A stretch of DNA of 64,000 bases from contig NZ_VIGW01000011.1 of the NCBI RefSeq assembly GCF_007858435.1, positions 1 through 64,000 on the forward strand, read 5' to 3'. This document shows, piece after piece, positions 48,082-59,388 of the stretch (positions within the stretch are counted from its first letter, which is position 1; every line of letters starts with the position of its first letter). The notes beneath the pieces were generated by a model, which was given only the letters and a program-made list of their open reading frames with translations, was not told where the DNA came from and did not search any database. The position numbers and the translations under genes are program-made. The DNA comes from Tsukamurella asaccharolytica (GTDB lineage: Bacteria > Actinomycetota > Actinomycetes > Mycobacteriales > Mycobacteriaceae).

Positions 48082-50055
48082 TCAGCTGCCGCCGAGCACG
48101 ACGCCCTCGCGGCGCGGATCCGCGCCGCCGGCGTAGACGTCGCCCTGCTTGACGATCGCCGAGAGTCCCGACACCTGCGGCGCGAGGTCGAGCGTGTGCC
48201 CGAGGGTGCGCAGCTGCTCGACGACCTTGCGGCCCTCGTCGGTGTTCAGCGTCGGATGCGCGCTGTCCACGTTCGTCTTCGGGCTGTTCGCCGCGCCGAA
48301 GTTCGCCAGCCCGACGGCCTGCTGCGGGTTCAGCTTCCAGTCGGTCAGGCCGATGATCGTCTTGATCACGTACTGGATGATGACGGCGCCGCCGGGGGAG
48401 CCCAGCGCGCCGATCGCGTCGCCGCGGGCCCCGTCCGTGCCGCGGCCGAAGAGGATCGTCGGCGACATCGAGCTGCGCGGACGCTTGTTCGGTTGCACCC
48501 GGTTCGCTACCGGCTGCCCGGCCGAATCGATGGGCTCCGCGGAGAAGTCGGTGAGCTGATTGTTGAGCAGGAAACCGTCGACCATGTGGTACGAGCCGAA
48601 GGCCGACTCGACGGTGGTGGTCATCGACGCGACGTTGCCCGCCTTGTCGAGCACCGTGATGTGGCTGGTGCCGTGCTCGGGCGTGGTCGTCACGCCCGGT
48701 GTGGCGGTGGGGAACTCGCCCGGCTTCGCGGTGCCCATCGTCTTGGTCCGGTCGATCAGCTTGGCGCGCCCCTCGAGGTAGGCGGGATCCACCAGGGCGG
48801 CGGGGGAGCCGCCGGGCAACGGGATGAAGTCGGGGTCGGCGATGTACTTGTCGCGGTCGGCGTAGGCGAGGCGCTCGGCCTCGGAGATCAGGTGGATCGC
48901 CTCCGCGGTGGGGATGCCGCCGTCGGGGCCGGGGTCGCCGCCGTGCACCGCATCCGGCCCGAGCTTCGACAGGTCGAAGGAGTTGAGGATGCCGAGCGCC
49001 TGCGCCACGGTGATCCCGCCGGAGGAGGGAGCGGGCATGCCGCACAGCTCACGATCGCGGTACGGCGTGCACACGGCCTCTCGCGTCTTCACCGCGTACC
49101 GGGCTAGGTCCTCCACGGTCATCGTGCCCGCCGTGCGGCCGCCGGTGGTATCACGCACCGAGGCGACGATCGCCTCGGCGATCGGACCCGTGTAGAAGGC
49201 CTTGGCGCCCTCGGAAGCGATGGCGCCCAGGGTCTTCGCGTACGCGGGGTTGGTGAGCTTGACGCCCGCCTTCTTCGGCGCGCCGTCGGGCTCGAGGAAG
49301 TAGCCCCGCAGCTCCGCGTCGTTGGCGAAGTTCTTCGCCTCGTCGGCGATGGCGCCGGCCAGGCGTGGGCTGATCTCGAAGCCGTCGTCGGCGATCCGCA
49401 CGGCGGGATCGAACAGCTCGCGCCAGGTCTTGCTGCCGTGCTCGCCGTGGACCGCCTCCAGGAGGCGCAGCGCGCCGGGCACGCCGATCGCGCGGCCGGA
49501 GGAGCGGGCGTCGGGCTGGGGCACCGTCCGGTCGGTCGGGGAGATCCAGCGGAGGTAGTTCTCGTCGGCGCTCGCGGGCGCCGTCTCGCGGCCGTCGTAC
49601 GCCTGCACCTTCTTCGACTTCGCGTCGTAGTACAGCAGGAAGGCGCCGCCGGCGATGCCCGAGGACTGCGGTTCGACGAGCCCGAGCACCGTCTGCGCCG
49701 CGACGAGCGCGTCGGCCGCGCTGCCGCCCTGTTCGAGCACCTCGCACGCCGCTTTCGTGGCGATCGGGTTCGCGGTGGCGACGCCGTAGTCCTTGGTGTG
49801 TGTCACGGGCAGACCGGACCGGTAGCCGGACGCCCCTTCCGGATTGGTGCTGATGTCCCTGGGGCCGCCGGGCACCGCGGTTTCGGACGGCCGGTACATG
49901 GTGCCGGTGGGCCCGGTCGCGTCGCAGCCTCCCGCCGCGATCGTCACCGACGACGGTCCGCCGGACGCCCCGCCGTCGGAGCCGGAGGTGCCGCACGCGG
50001 TGAGCGCGAGAGGAATGACGACTGCGGCGACGGCCGCCGACCTGAGACGGTGCAT
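48082..50055 (-). CDS. ggt: Gamma-glutamyltransferase (lipoprotein)
   Basis: A 657-residue N-terminal nucleophile hydrolase that cleaves or transfers gamma-glutamyl groups from glutathione-like substrates outside the cytoplasm. The signal has a lipobox (IPLALTAC). The autoprocessing/catalytic Thr463 sits in EHGTSHITVLDKAGN, which separates the large and small subunits. Other motifs are GRETAPASADENYL and GSPGGAVIIQYVIKTIIG. The ATG at 50055 was chosen because GGAGG lies 7 bases upstream; four extra residues would be possible. It lies 75 bases after the VanY-like gene on the same strand. Confidence 0.9.
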   Translation of the reverse strand: MHRLRSAAVAAVVIPLALTACGTSGSDGGASGGPSSVTIAAGGCDATGPTGTMYRPSETAVPGGPRDISTNPEGASGYRSGLPVTHTKDYGVATANPIATKAACEVLEQGGSAADALVAAQTVLGLVEPQSSGIAGGAFLLYYDAKSKKVQAYDGRETAPASADENYLRWISPTDRTVPQPDARSSGRAIGVPGALRLLEAVHGEHGSKTWRELFDPAVRIADDGFEISPRLAGAIADEAKNFANDAELRGYFLEPDGAPKKAGVKLTNPAYAKTLGAIASEGAKAFYTGPIAEAIVASVRDTTGGRTAGTMTVEDLARYAVKTREAVCTPYRDRELCGMPAPSSGGITVAQALGILNSFDLSKLGPDAVHGGDPGPDGGIPTAEAIHLISEAERLAYADRDKYIADPDFIPLPGGSPAALVDPAYLEGRAKLIDRTKTMGTAKPGEFPTATPGVTTTPEHGTSHITVLDKAGNVASMTTTVESAFGSYHMVDGFLLNNQLTDFSAEPIDSAGQPVANRVQPNKRPRSSMSPTILFGRGTDGARGDAIGALGSPGGAVIIQYVIKTIIGLTDWKLNPQQAVGLANFGAANSPKTNVDSAHPTLNTDEGRKVVEQLRTLGHTLDLAPQVSGLSAIVKQGDVYAGGADPRREGVVLGGS

Positions 50056-50130
50056 AGCGGCCTCCACGAGAATCGGATCACCCGGAACGTAACACCGGTC
50101 GGTGACGCCGCGCGAAGGATTCGCGGGACG

Positions 50131-50604
50131 TCAGCGGAACGAGGCGTCCGGCACCGTCGGCGGGCACACGCCGCCCGCGGGGGCGGCGAGTTCGAAGTGC
50201 CACCACTCGTTGTCGAAGGTGCGGCACAGGCCCCAGCGGTTCCCGTTGGCCTGCAACCAGGCGGCGCTCTGCCACGGCCCGACATCGATCGCCTGGCCGC
50301 TGACGTGCGTGGACTCGGCGGGTGGGAGCACCCAGCGCCGGGCCGCCGCGGGGGAGCCGTACCGGGCGAGACCGTCCTCCCACAGCCACTGCTGCTGGCC
50401 CCACGAGCGCGTGCCCGACGTGATGCTGAGCACCACGCCGTTCGCCGCGGCGGCACGGTGGGCCGCCGAGTAGGCCTCCGCGAGGGCGGGATCGAGTCCC
50501 GCGGTGCCGGGCACGGTGTCGGCCGAGGCCGCCGGGGCCACCAGCGCCGTCGCCGCCACGGCGAGGGCGGCGGCGATAACGGCGGCGGTACGGGGGATCG
50601 GCAT
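50131..50604 (-). CDS. VanY/M15-type D-alanyl-D-alanine carboxypeptidase
   Basis: A 157-residue secreted zinc peptidase. The signal peptide (AAVIAAALAVAATALVAPAA to ASA) is followed by TSGTRSWGQQQWLWEDG. The metal motifs are STHVSGQAIDVGP and EWWHFEL, as in M15B peptidases. It trims peptidoglycan stem peptides. The ATG at 50604 directly follows a -10 box, so it is likely leaderless; a longer start would only add residues before the signal. Confidence 0.85.
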   Translation of the reverse strand: MPIPRTAAVIAAALAVAATALVAPAASADTVPGTAGLDPALAEAYSAAHRAAAANGVVLSITSGTRSWGQQQWLWEDGLARYGSPAAARRWVLPPAESTHVSGQAIDVGPWQSAAWLQANGNRWGLCRTFDNEWWHFELAAPAGGVCPPTVPDASFR

Positions 50605-50611
50605 GACGGCC

Positions 50612-50617
50612 ACTCTA
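50612..50617 (-). promoter_or_regulatory. -10 box for leaderless VanY-like gene
   Basis: TAGAGT on the minus strand is followed by 7 bases and the ATG at 50604. Confidence 0.45.
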
Positions 50618-50679
50618 TGCGGTAGCCGATACCCCACGGACGGCCTCCCGAGACCACCGCGCGAAACGGGCACGATGGC

Positions 50680-50685
50680 TAGTCT
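50680..50685 (+). promoter_or_regulatory. -10 box of rapZ-yvcK promoter
   Basis: TAGTCT lies 32 bases before the rapZ GTG, leaving a short leader that holds the AGGAGGA ribosome site. It is divergent to the VanY-like promoter. Confidence 0.4.
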
Positions 50686-50717
50686 GGAGCGGTACCGACG
50701 AGCCAGGAGGAGGGCCC

Positions 50718-51647
50718 GTGCGCCCGACGGGGAATCCGGACGACCGCGCCGAGGAGCGGACCGTCGGCGAACACCGCAGCGATGGCCCCATGGACGTGCT
50801 CCTGGTGACCGGCCTGTCCGGTGCCGGCCGCGGCACCGCGGCCAAGGTGCTCGAGGACCTCGGCTGGTACGTCGCCGACAACCTGCCGCCCGCCTTGATC
50901 AGCAGCATGGTCGACATCTCGCTGGCCGACGAGTCCCGGATCCACCGCTTGTGCATCGTGACCGACGTGCGCAGCCGCACCTTCACCGGCGATTTCGCGA
51001 ACATCCGACGGGAGTTGGCGGAGAAGGACATCGAACCCCGCGTGCTCTTCCTCGACGCCTCCGACGAGACGCTGATCCGGCGGTTCGAGCAGGTGCGCCG
51101 CAAGCACCCGCTGCAGGGCAGCGGCACCCTCGCCGAGGGCATCGCCGCCGAGCGCCGCATTCTGCAGCCGATCCGCTCGACCGCCGACCTCGTGCTCGAA
51201 ACCTCGACCCTGTCGGTGGCGCGGCTGCGCGAGACGATCGAGAACTCCTTCCGCACCCTGCGCACCGGCACGATCACCGTCACCGTCGAATCGTTCGGTT
51301 TCAAGAACGGGATCCTGCTGGACGCCGACATGGTGCTCGACGTGCGGTTCCTCCCGAACCCGTTCTGGGTGCCCGAGCTGCGCCCGCTCAACGGCCTTAC
51401 CGACGAGGTCTCGGGGTACGTCCTGGGGCAGCCCGGCGCGTCCGACTTCCTCGACACCTACGCGCAGCTACTGGACCCGCTGCTCGCCGGTTACCGCCGC
51501 GAGGGCAAGACCTACCTCACCGTGGGCATCGGGTGCACCGGCGGCAAGCATCGCAGCGTCGCGATGGCCGAGGAGCTGGTGCGGCGGCTCGACGGCCGGC
51601 CGGGCATCGAAGTCCGTGCCGCGCATCGGGATCTGGGGCTCGAATGA
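50718..51647 (+). CDS. rapZ: RapZ-family nucleotide-binding protein
   Basis: A 309-residue P-loop protein. Walker A-type GLSGAGRGT is near residue 32; the usual Lys is replaced by Arg (GAGRGTA). The C-terminal domain has VGIGCTGGKHRSVAMAEELV. In E. coli RapZ controls GlmZ RNA decay and amino-sugar synthesis; in actinobacteria the role is less clear. GTG at 50718 has AGGAGGA upstream. It overlaps yvcK by 4 bases and precedes whiA, an order conserved in Gram-positives. Confidence 0.93.
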   Translation: MRPTGNPDDRAEERTVGEHRSDGPMDVLLVTGLSGAGRGTAAKVLEDLGWYVADNLPPALISSMVDISLADESRIHRLCIVTDVRSRTFTGDFANIRRELAEKDIEPRVLFLDASDETLIRRFEQVRRKHPLQGSGTLAEGIAAERRILQPIRSTADLVLETSTLSVARLRETIENSFRTLRTGTITVTVESFGFKNGILLDADMVLDVRFLPNPFWVPELRPLNGLTDEVSGYVLGQPGASDFLDTYAQLLDPLLAGYRREGKTYLTVGIGCTGGKHRSVAMAEELVRRLDGRPGIEVRAAHRDLGLE

Positions 51648-52606
51648 CGGCGCTGAAGCTGGCCTCCCTCGGCGGCGGCCACGGACTGTTCGCGACGCTG
51701 CGCGCGGGCCGCGCGTTGAGCGCGGAGATCACGGCCATCGTGACGGTCGCCGACGACGGCGGGTCCTCGGGCCGGCTGCGCAGCGAGCTCGGCATCATCC
51801 CGCCCGGCGACCTGCGCATGGCGCTGGCGGCGCTCATGCCCGACGACGACCGCGGCGAGTTCTGGGCGGGCATCCTGCAGCACCGTTTCGGCGGCGGCGG
51901 CGCGATGGCCGGGCATCCCGTCGGGAACCTGCTTCTGGCCGGCCTGTGCGAGGTCCTGGGCGACCCCGTCGACGCGCTCGACGCGATCGTCGACCGGTTC
52001 GGGGTCCAGGGGCGCGTCCTGCCGATGGTGCCGGGGCCCCTGCGGATCGAGGCCGACGTGACGGGGCTCGAGGACGACCCGCGCCTGTCGCGCGTGATCC
52101 GCGGGCAGGTCGCCGTGGCGGTGACCCCCGGGAAGGTGCGCCGGGTCCGGCTGCAGCCCGCGAACCCCGAGGCGTGCGTCGAGGCGGTGGAGGCGATCAT
52201 GGCGGCCGACGTGGTCACGCTCGGCCCGGGCTCCTGGTTCAGCTCCGTCATCCCGCACGTGCTGGTGCCCGAGCAATTGGACGCGCTGCGGCGCACGAGC
52301 GCCCGGCGGGTGCTGATCCTGAACCTGGCGCCCGAGCCCGAGGAGACCGGCGGCTATTCCCCGGAGCGGCACCTGCACGTGCTGGCCGCCCATGCCGACG
52401 GTCTGCGCTTCGACGACGTCCTCGTCGACGCCCGGACGGTGCCCCCGGGCGCGGAGCGCGAGCACCTCATCCGAGCCACCGCGCTCCTGGGTGCGACGCC
52501 GCACTTCGTGGACGTCGGGGTGCCCGGGACGCACCAGCACGACCCCGAGGCGCTGGCAGCCGCGATCGCCGAAGTGACCTACAGTGAACTCTTGGACCGC
52601 GAATAG
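51644..52606 (+). CDS. yvcK: YvcK/GlmR-family (CofD-like) gluconeogenesis factor
   Basis: A 320-residue protein of the CofD-like YvcK family, which binds UDP-GlcNAc and adjusts carbon flow to cell-wall precursors in Bacillus and mycobacteria (CuvA). Signatures are ASLGGGHGLFATLRAGR, TVADDGGSSGRLRSELG, PPGDLRMALAALM and TLGPGSWFSSVIPHVLVP. Its ATG overlaps the rapZ stop by 4 bases. A TTTTCCTTTTCCC-like stretch follows before whiA, but no clear hairpin is seen. Confidence 0.93.
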   Translation: MTALKLASLGGGHGLFATLRAGRALSAEITAIVTVADDGGSSGRLRSELGIIPPGDLRMALAALMPDDDRGEFWAGILQHRFGGGGAMAGHPVGNLLLAGLCEVLGDPVDALDAIVDRFGVQGRVLPMVPGPLRIEADVTGLEDDPRLSRVIRGQVAVAVTPGKVRRVRLQPANPEACVEAVEAIMAADVVTLGPGSWFSSVIPHVLVPEQLDALRRTSARRVLILNLAPEPEETGGYSPERHLHVLAAHADGLRFDDVLVDARTVPPGAEREHLIRATALLGATPHFVDVGVPGTHQHDPEALAAAIAEVTYSELLDRE

Positions 52607-52663
52607 TCAACCTTTTCCTTTCCCGCCCGATGTAGTCGACATTTTCCCTAGGAGGGTCCAGCT

Positions 52664-54779
<2,116 letters not shown>

Positions 54780-54780
<1 letters not shown>

Positions 54781-56018
54781 TGACCGTTTCCACTCTTTCC
54801 GACCTGCTGGCCGAGGGCGTCGAGGGACGCACCGTCCTGGTCCGCAGCGACCTGAACGTGCCGCTCGACGACGACGGCACCATCACCGACGCCGGTCGCA
54901 TCATCGCTTCGGTCCCCACGCTGAAGGCCCTCGCCGAGGCCGGGGCGAAGGTGATCGTCGCCGCGCACCTGGGCCGCCCGAAGGGCGCGCCCGACCCGAA
55001 GTTCTCCCTCGCGCCGGTCGCGAAGGAACTGGGGGAGCGCCTGGGCCGCAACGTCCAGCTCGCCGGCGACGTCGTGGGTCAGGATGCGCTCGCGCGCGCC
55101 GAGGGTCTCACCGACGGTGACGTCCTCCTCCTCGAGAACGTGCGCTTCGACCCGCGCGAGACCAGCAAGGACGACGCCGAGCGCCAGGCGCTCGCCCGCG
55201 ACCTCGCGGAGCTCATCGACGTCTCATCCCACGCCGGTGAGGGAGCCTTCGTCTCCGACGGCTTCGGCGTCGTGCACCGCAAGCAGGCCTCCGTCTTCGA
55301 TGTCGCCACGCTGCTCCCGGCCTACGCCGGCGGCCTCGTCGACGCCGAGGTGCGGGTCCTCGCGCAGCTGACGGAGAACCCGTCGCGGCCCTACGCCGTG
55401 GTCCTCGGCGGCTCCAAGGTCTCCGACAAGCTCGGCGTCATCCGTGCGCTCGCCCCCAAGGTCGACACCCTGGTCATCGGCGGCGGCATGGCGTTCACCT
55501 TCCTCGCCGCGCAGGGCTACTCCGTGGGCGCCTCGCTGCTGCAGGAGGACCAGATCGGGACCTGCAAGCAGCTGCTCGAGGAGTTCGGCGACGTGCTGCA
55601 CCTGCCGATCGACGTGGTGGTCGCGGACGCCTTCGCCGCCGACGCCGCACACAAGACCGTCGCCGCGGACGCCATCGAGGACGGTTGGATGGGCCTCGAC
55701 ATCGGCCCCGAGTCCGCGCAGCGCTTCGGCTCCGTGCTCGCGCAGGCCAAGACGGTCTTCTGGAACGGCCCCATGGGCGTCTTCGAGTTCCCGGCCTTCG
55801 CGGCCGGCACGAAGGCCGTGGCCGAGTCGGTCATCACGGCGACGCGCAACGGCGCGTTCACCGTGGTGGGCGGCGGCGACTCGGCCGCGGCCGTGCGCAC
55901 GCTCGGTCTCGATGAGGACGGCTTCAGCCACATCTCCACCGGCGGCGGCGCGTCGCTGGAGTACCTCGAGGGCAAGGAGCTTCCGGGCCTGAAGGTGCTG
56001 GACAGGGGTGACGCATGA
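54780..56018 (+). CDS. pgk: Phosphoglycerate kinase
   Basis: A 412-residue kinase that makes ATP and 3-phosphoglycerate. The N-terminal substrate motif is [15 protein letters not shown]. Further motifs are [36 protein letters not shown] and the C-terminal [13 protein letters not shown] and [18 protein letters not shown]. The two-domain length is normal. The ATG overlaps gap (TGATG) and the stop overlaps tpiA by 4 bases, indicating strong coupling within the glycolytic operon. Confidence 0.97.
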
Positions 56019-56797
56019 GTCGTAAGCCGCTCATCGCCGGCAACTGGAAGATGAACCTCAACCACCTCGAGGCGATCGCGGTGGTGCAGAAGTTGGCCTT
56101 CGCGCTGCCGGACAAGTACTTCGCGCACGTCGACGTGACGGTGATCCCGCCGTTCACAGACCTGCGCTCGGTGCAGACGGCCGTCGACGGCGACGACCTG
56201 AAGATCACGTACGGCGCCCAGGACCTCTCGCCGCACGACTCCGGCGCGTACACCGGCGACATCTCCGGAGCCTTCCTCGCCAAGCTCGGCTGCACCTACG
56301 TGATCGTCGGGCACAGCGAGCGCCGCACGATCCACGGCGAGACGAACGAGATCGTGCTGGCCAAGACCAAGGCGGCGCTGCGGCACGGCCTGACGCCGAT
56401 CGTGTGCATCGGCGAGGGGCTCGATATCCGCGAGCAGGGCACCCACGTCGAGTACAACGTGGAGCAGCTCCGCGGCTCGCTCGCCGGGCTCACCGCCGAA
56501 GAGCTCTCCGCGACGGTCATCGCGTACGAGCCCGTCTGGGCGATCGGCACCGGCAAGGTGGCGACCCCGCAGGACGCGCAGGAGGTGTGCGCCGCGGTGC
56601 GTGGGACCATCGCCGAGCTCGGCGGCGCTGACGTGGCCGCGGGGATCCGCGTGCTCTACGGCGGTTCGGTGTCCAGCAAGAACGTGGGCGAGCTCGTCGC
56701 GCAGCCCGACGTGGACGGCGGTCTCGTGGGCGGGGCATCGCTCAAGCCCGACGAGTTCGCCGCGCTCAGCGCGATCGCGGCCGGCGGGCCGCTGTAG
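56015..56797 (+). CDS. tpiA: Triosephosphate isomerase
   Basis: A 260-residue TIM barrel that interconverts DHAP and glyceraldehyde-3-P. The N-terminal Lys is in [13 protein letters not shown]. The catalytic His lies in VGHSERR, the catalytic Glu in [11 protein letters not shown], and the phosphate loop in YGGSVSSKN. The ATG overlaps the pgk stop by 4 bases. secG follows after 57 bases and a likely promoter of its own. Confidence 0.97.
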   Translation: MSRKPLIAGNWKMNLNHLEAIAVVQKLAFALPDKYFAHVDVTVIPPFTDLRSVQTAVDGDDLKITYGAQDLSPHDSGAYTGDISGAFLAKLGCTYVIVGHSERRTIHGETNEIVLAKTKAALRHGLTPIVCIGEGLDIREQGTHVEYNVEQLRGSLAGLTAEELSATVIAYEPVWAIGTGKVATPQDAQEVCAAVRGTIAELGGADVAAGIRVLYGGSVSSKNVGELVAQPDVDGGLVGGASLKPDEFAALSAIAAGGPL

Positions 56798-56840
56798 CCC
56801 GACGCGCGCACGCCCTGAACGACCGACGCCGACCGGAAGG

Positions 56841-56846
56841 TACACT
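56841..56846 (+). promoter_or_regulatory. -10 box before secG
   Basis: TACACT is followed by 8 bases and the secG GTG. The spacing fits leaderless transcription from within the glycolytic operon. Confidence 0.4.
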
Positions 56847-56854
56847 GGATCCTC

Positions 56855-57100
56855 GTGGAAACATTGCAGCTGGTGCTGAAGATCGCCATCCTCGTGCTGA
56901 GCCTCGTGCTGGTGGTGCTCGTCCTGCTCCACCGCGGTAAGGGCGGCGGCCTGTCGTCGCTGTTCGGCGGCGGCGTGCAGTCGTCGTTGTCGGGCTCGTC
57001 GGTGGTGGAGAAGAACCTCGACCGGGTGACGATCTTCGTCGGGATCATCTGGACTGTGTGCATCGTCGGCGTCACCCTGAGCATCAAGCTCACGACCTGA
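56855..57100 (+). CDS. secG: Preprotein translocase subunit SecG
   Basis: An 81-residue membrane protein with two helices (LVLKIAILVLSLVLVVLVLL and TIFVGIIWTVCIVGVTLSI) separated by the typical loop KGGGLSSLFGGGVQSSLSGS. It increases efficiency of the SecYE channel with SecA. The GTG start is the only one giving the correct N-terminus. It is the last gene of the gap-pgk-tpiA-secG cluster, an arrangement conserved in actinobacteria. Confidence 0.93.
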   Translation: METLQLVLKIAILVLSLVLVVLVLLHRGKGGGLSSLFGGGVQSSLSGSSVVEKNLDRVTIFVGIIWTVCIVGVTLSIKLTT

Positions 57101-57119
57101 CGCGGTCGACCGTGCACGA

Positions 57120-57155
57120 ACGGCGCCTCGAACCCCCAGGGGTTCGGGGCGCCGT
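57120..57155 (+). terminator. Terminator hairpin after secG
   Basis: Arms 57120-57136 and 57139-57155 pair over 17 bases with a single G-T wobble (the innermost pair or two must open to form the loop). It lies 20 bases after the secG stop. No T-run follows, but the stem is very strong. Confidence 0.65.
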
Positions 57156-57221
57156 CGTCGTTCCCGGGACCGGTGCCGGATCTCCGACCTCGGACGGACG
57201 ACGCGGACGATTCGGCGGCGG

Positions 57222-57227
57222 TACTGT
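57222..57227 (+). promoter_or_regulatory. -10 box for leaderless epoxide-hydrolase-like gene
   Basis: TACTGT is followed by 7 bases and the ATG at 57235. Confidence 0.45.
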
Positions 57228-57234
57228 CGGGGCC

Positions 57235-57678
57235 ATGACGGAGGCGGTTGTGCTCGACGAGAAGGCGACGGTGCTGGCGTTCCTCGCGAACATGGCGGAC
57301 GGACGGGCGGAGGACGCCGTCGCCGCGTTCGCGGACGACGTGGTCTACACGAACGTGGGCCTAGCCACCCTGCGCGGGCGGGAGCGCGCGGCGCGCGTGA
57401 TCCGGCTGCTCGCGCACCCCGCCCTCGGCTTCGGCGTCGAGGTCACGTCCATCGCGTCCGACGGTGCCGTCGTGCTCACCGAGCGCATCGACGAGCTGCG
57501 GGTGGGTCCCTTGGCCGTCCGGTTCTGGGTGTGCGGCCGGTTCGACGTCCGGGACGGCAAGATCGCGCTGTGGCGGGACTACTTCGATAACCTGGACATC
57601 GCCAAGGGTGTCGTGCGAGGTGTGCTGGCGCTGGCGTTCCCCGGCGCGCAGCGCACGATGACGCCGCTGCAGCGCTGA
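57235..57678 (+). CDS. Limonene-1,2-epoxide hydrolase family (SnoaL-like) protein
   Basis: A 147-residue protein with the alpha/beta cone fold family pattern. The catalytic set of limonene-epoxide hydrolase can be followed: Tyr and Asn in VVYTNVG, Arg and Asp in TERIDEL, and Trp and Asp in LWRDYFD. It should hydrolyse an epoxide or bind a small ligand; mycobacterial relatives (Rv2740-like) act on lipid or sterol epoxides. The start is set by the leaderless promoter spacing. It lies after the secG terminator and faces the kinase gene tail-to-tail. Confidence 0.82.
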   Translation: MTEAVVLDEKATVLAFLANMADGRAEDAVAAFADDVVYTNVGLATLRGRERAARVIRLLAHPALGFGVEVTSIASDGAVVLTERIDELRVGPLAVRFWVCGRFDVRDGKIALWRDYFDNLDIAKGVVRGVLALAFPGAQRTMTPLQR

Positions 57679-57691
57679 GCCGTCTCGAGGA

Positions 57692-59329
57692 TCAGGGATA
57701 GGCAGTGGTTCCGGTGGGGCCCGAAGTGTTCGACAGCAGCTTGGCCGCGCAGCGGTTCCGGTCCAGGCCGTTCTGGCGGCACCACGCCACTGCGGGAGCG
57801 GAATCGGTGAAGGCGTAGGCGGCGAGGATCGGCACCCAGGAGGTCCGGCCATCGAACACGGGCCAGTCACCGCTGTAGAGCACCTTGACCGCGCCGTACT
57901 TGCCCTCGAAGTAGCCGATTTCGCTCAGGATGTCGGCTTCGAACCACTGCTTGCCGTCGTCCGTCACGCCTGCGTACTTCGAGGCCAGCTGGATGACCCA
58001 GCGGTTGTTCATGGTCGCCAGGACGGACGGCCTGTCGGCGGCCGCCCGCGTCTGGAGCGCGACGAGCGGATCCGCGGGCGCGGTGGTCGTGGGCGGCGCC
58101 GTGGTCGCCAGTGCGCCGGTCGGGACGTGCGACGGGGCGGTCGCGGTGGCGGTGACCCGCACAGTGGAGGCGGGTACGGTCTTGCGGTCGGTCAGGGCGA
58201 CGTAGCCCAGTACCGCCGTCGCGCCGACGAGGATCGCCGCGACCGTGGCGAGGATCGGCACCGTGCGGCTCCTCGCGGGCGGCGGCTGCTGCTGGTAGGC
58301 CGGGGCGACCGGGTAGGACGGCGCCTGCGGATACGACGCCCGCGGGTACGAGACCTGCTGCTGCGCCGGTCGATACGACGGCGCGACGGGGTACGAGGTC
58401 GGCGGCACCGGCCGCGAGATCACCGTGGGGTCCGACAGCGCCGCGACGGGACGGATCACCGTCCGGTCGTCGTCCGGGCCGGGTAGCGGCACGTCGACGC
58501 TGTGGCCGGCGAGCGCCTGCCGGGCGGCCGCGGCGAGCTCACCGCACGAGGCGAAGCGCTCGGCCGGCTCCTTCGCCATGCCCCGGGCGACGACGGCGTC
58601 CATCGCGGCGGGCACCTGTACCTCGGCGCCGGGGCGGGGGATCGGCGAGGTGAGGTGCTGCCTGAGCATCGCACCCAGCGACTCACCCCGGTACGGCGCG
58701 TGACCGGTCAGGGCCTCGAACAGGACGCAGGCCAGGGAGTACACGTCGCTCGCGACGGTGGCCGCGTCGCCCTCGAACCGTTCGGGGGCCGCATAGGCCT
58801 GCGATCCGACGAACAGCCCCGCCGACGTCATCCGGGACTGCGTATCGGATACCGCGAGGCCGAAGTCGAGAAGGTACGGGAACCCCGACTCGGTGAGTTC
58901 GATATTGGCGGGCTTGACGTCCCGGTGCACGAGGCCCTTCGCGTGCGCGGCGTCGAGCGCGCCCGCAACCTGCTCGACGAGCGCGACGGCCCGGGACGGC
59001 GGCAGCGGACCGTCGTGCAGGATCTCCGCGAGATTGCGGCCCTCGACCAGGCGCATGTCGATGAACAGCACCCCGTCGACCTCGCCGAAGTCGTGGATGG
59101 GGATGACGTGCGGGTCGGCGAGCCGCGCCACCGTCTGCGATTCGCGGGTGAATCGCTCGCGGAACTGCGGATCCTCCGCTGCGGAGGCGTGCAGGAGCTT
59201 GAGTGCCACCTCGCGATCGCGCCGCTCGTCGTGCGCGCGGTAGACCTCGCCCATCCCCCCGCGGCCGAGCAATGTGCCGATCGCGTACGGGCCCAGCCTG
59301 GTGCCGGTCCGTGTTCCCTCGCCGCTCAT
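57692..59329 (-). CDS. Transmembrane serine/threonine protein kinase with extracellular sensor domain
   Basis: A 545-residue receptor kinase. Catalytic elements are GRGGMGEVYRA (from about 22), Lys44 in VALKLL, HRDVKPANI (Asp137), DFG at 155-157 and APERF near 181. A Pro/Tyr/Gln-rich juxtamembrane follows, then a single helix at about 357-379 (ILATVAAILVGATAVLGYVA). The extracellular part (about 435-545) has a Cys pair and the segment NNRWVIQLASK...LYSGDWPVF, which is homologous to the C-terminus of the next gene's product. The ATG at 59329 has GGAGGGG upstream. Confidence 0.9.
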   Translation of the reverse strand: MSGEGTRTGTRLGPYAIGTLLGRGGMGEVYRAHDERRDREVALKLLHASAAEDPQFRERFTRESQTVARLADPHVIPIHDFGEVDGVLFIDMRLVEGRNLAEILHDGPLPPSRAVALVEQVAGALDAAHAKGLVHRDVKPANIELTESGFPYLLDFGLAVSDTQSRMTSAGLFVGSQAYAAPERFEGDAATVASDVYSLACVLFEALTGHAPYRGESLGAMLRQHLTSPIPRPGAEVQVPAAMDAVVARGMAKEPAERFASCGELAAAARQALAGHSVDVPLPGPDDDRTVIRPVAALSDPTVISRPVPPTSYPVAPSYRPAQQQVSYPRASYPQAPSYPVAPAYQQQPPPARSRTVPILATVAAILVGATAVLGYVALTDRKTVPASTVRVTATATAPSHVPTGALATTAPPTTTAPADPLVALQTRAAADRPSVLATMNNRWVIQLASKYAGVTDDGKQWFEADILSEIGYFEGKYGAVKVLYSGDWPVFDGRTSWVPILAAYAFTDSAPAVAWCRQNGLDRNRCAAKLLSNTSGPTGTTAYP

Positions 59330-59388
59330 GATCCCCCTCCGGTCGGTCGATTCGCTGATCGTAGTTGCAGGCACTGACACGGTGGTTG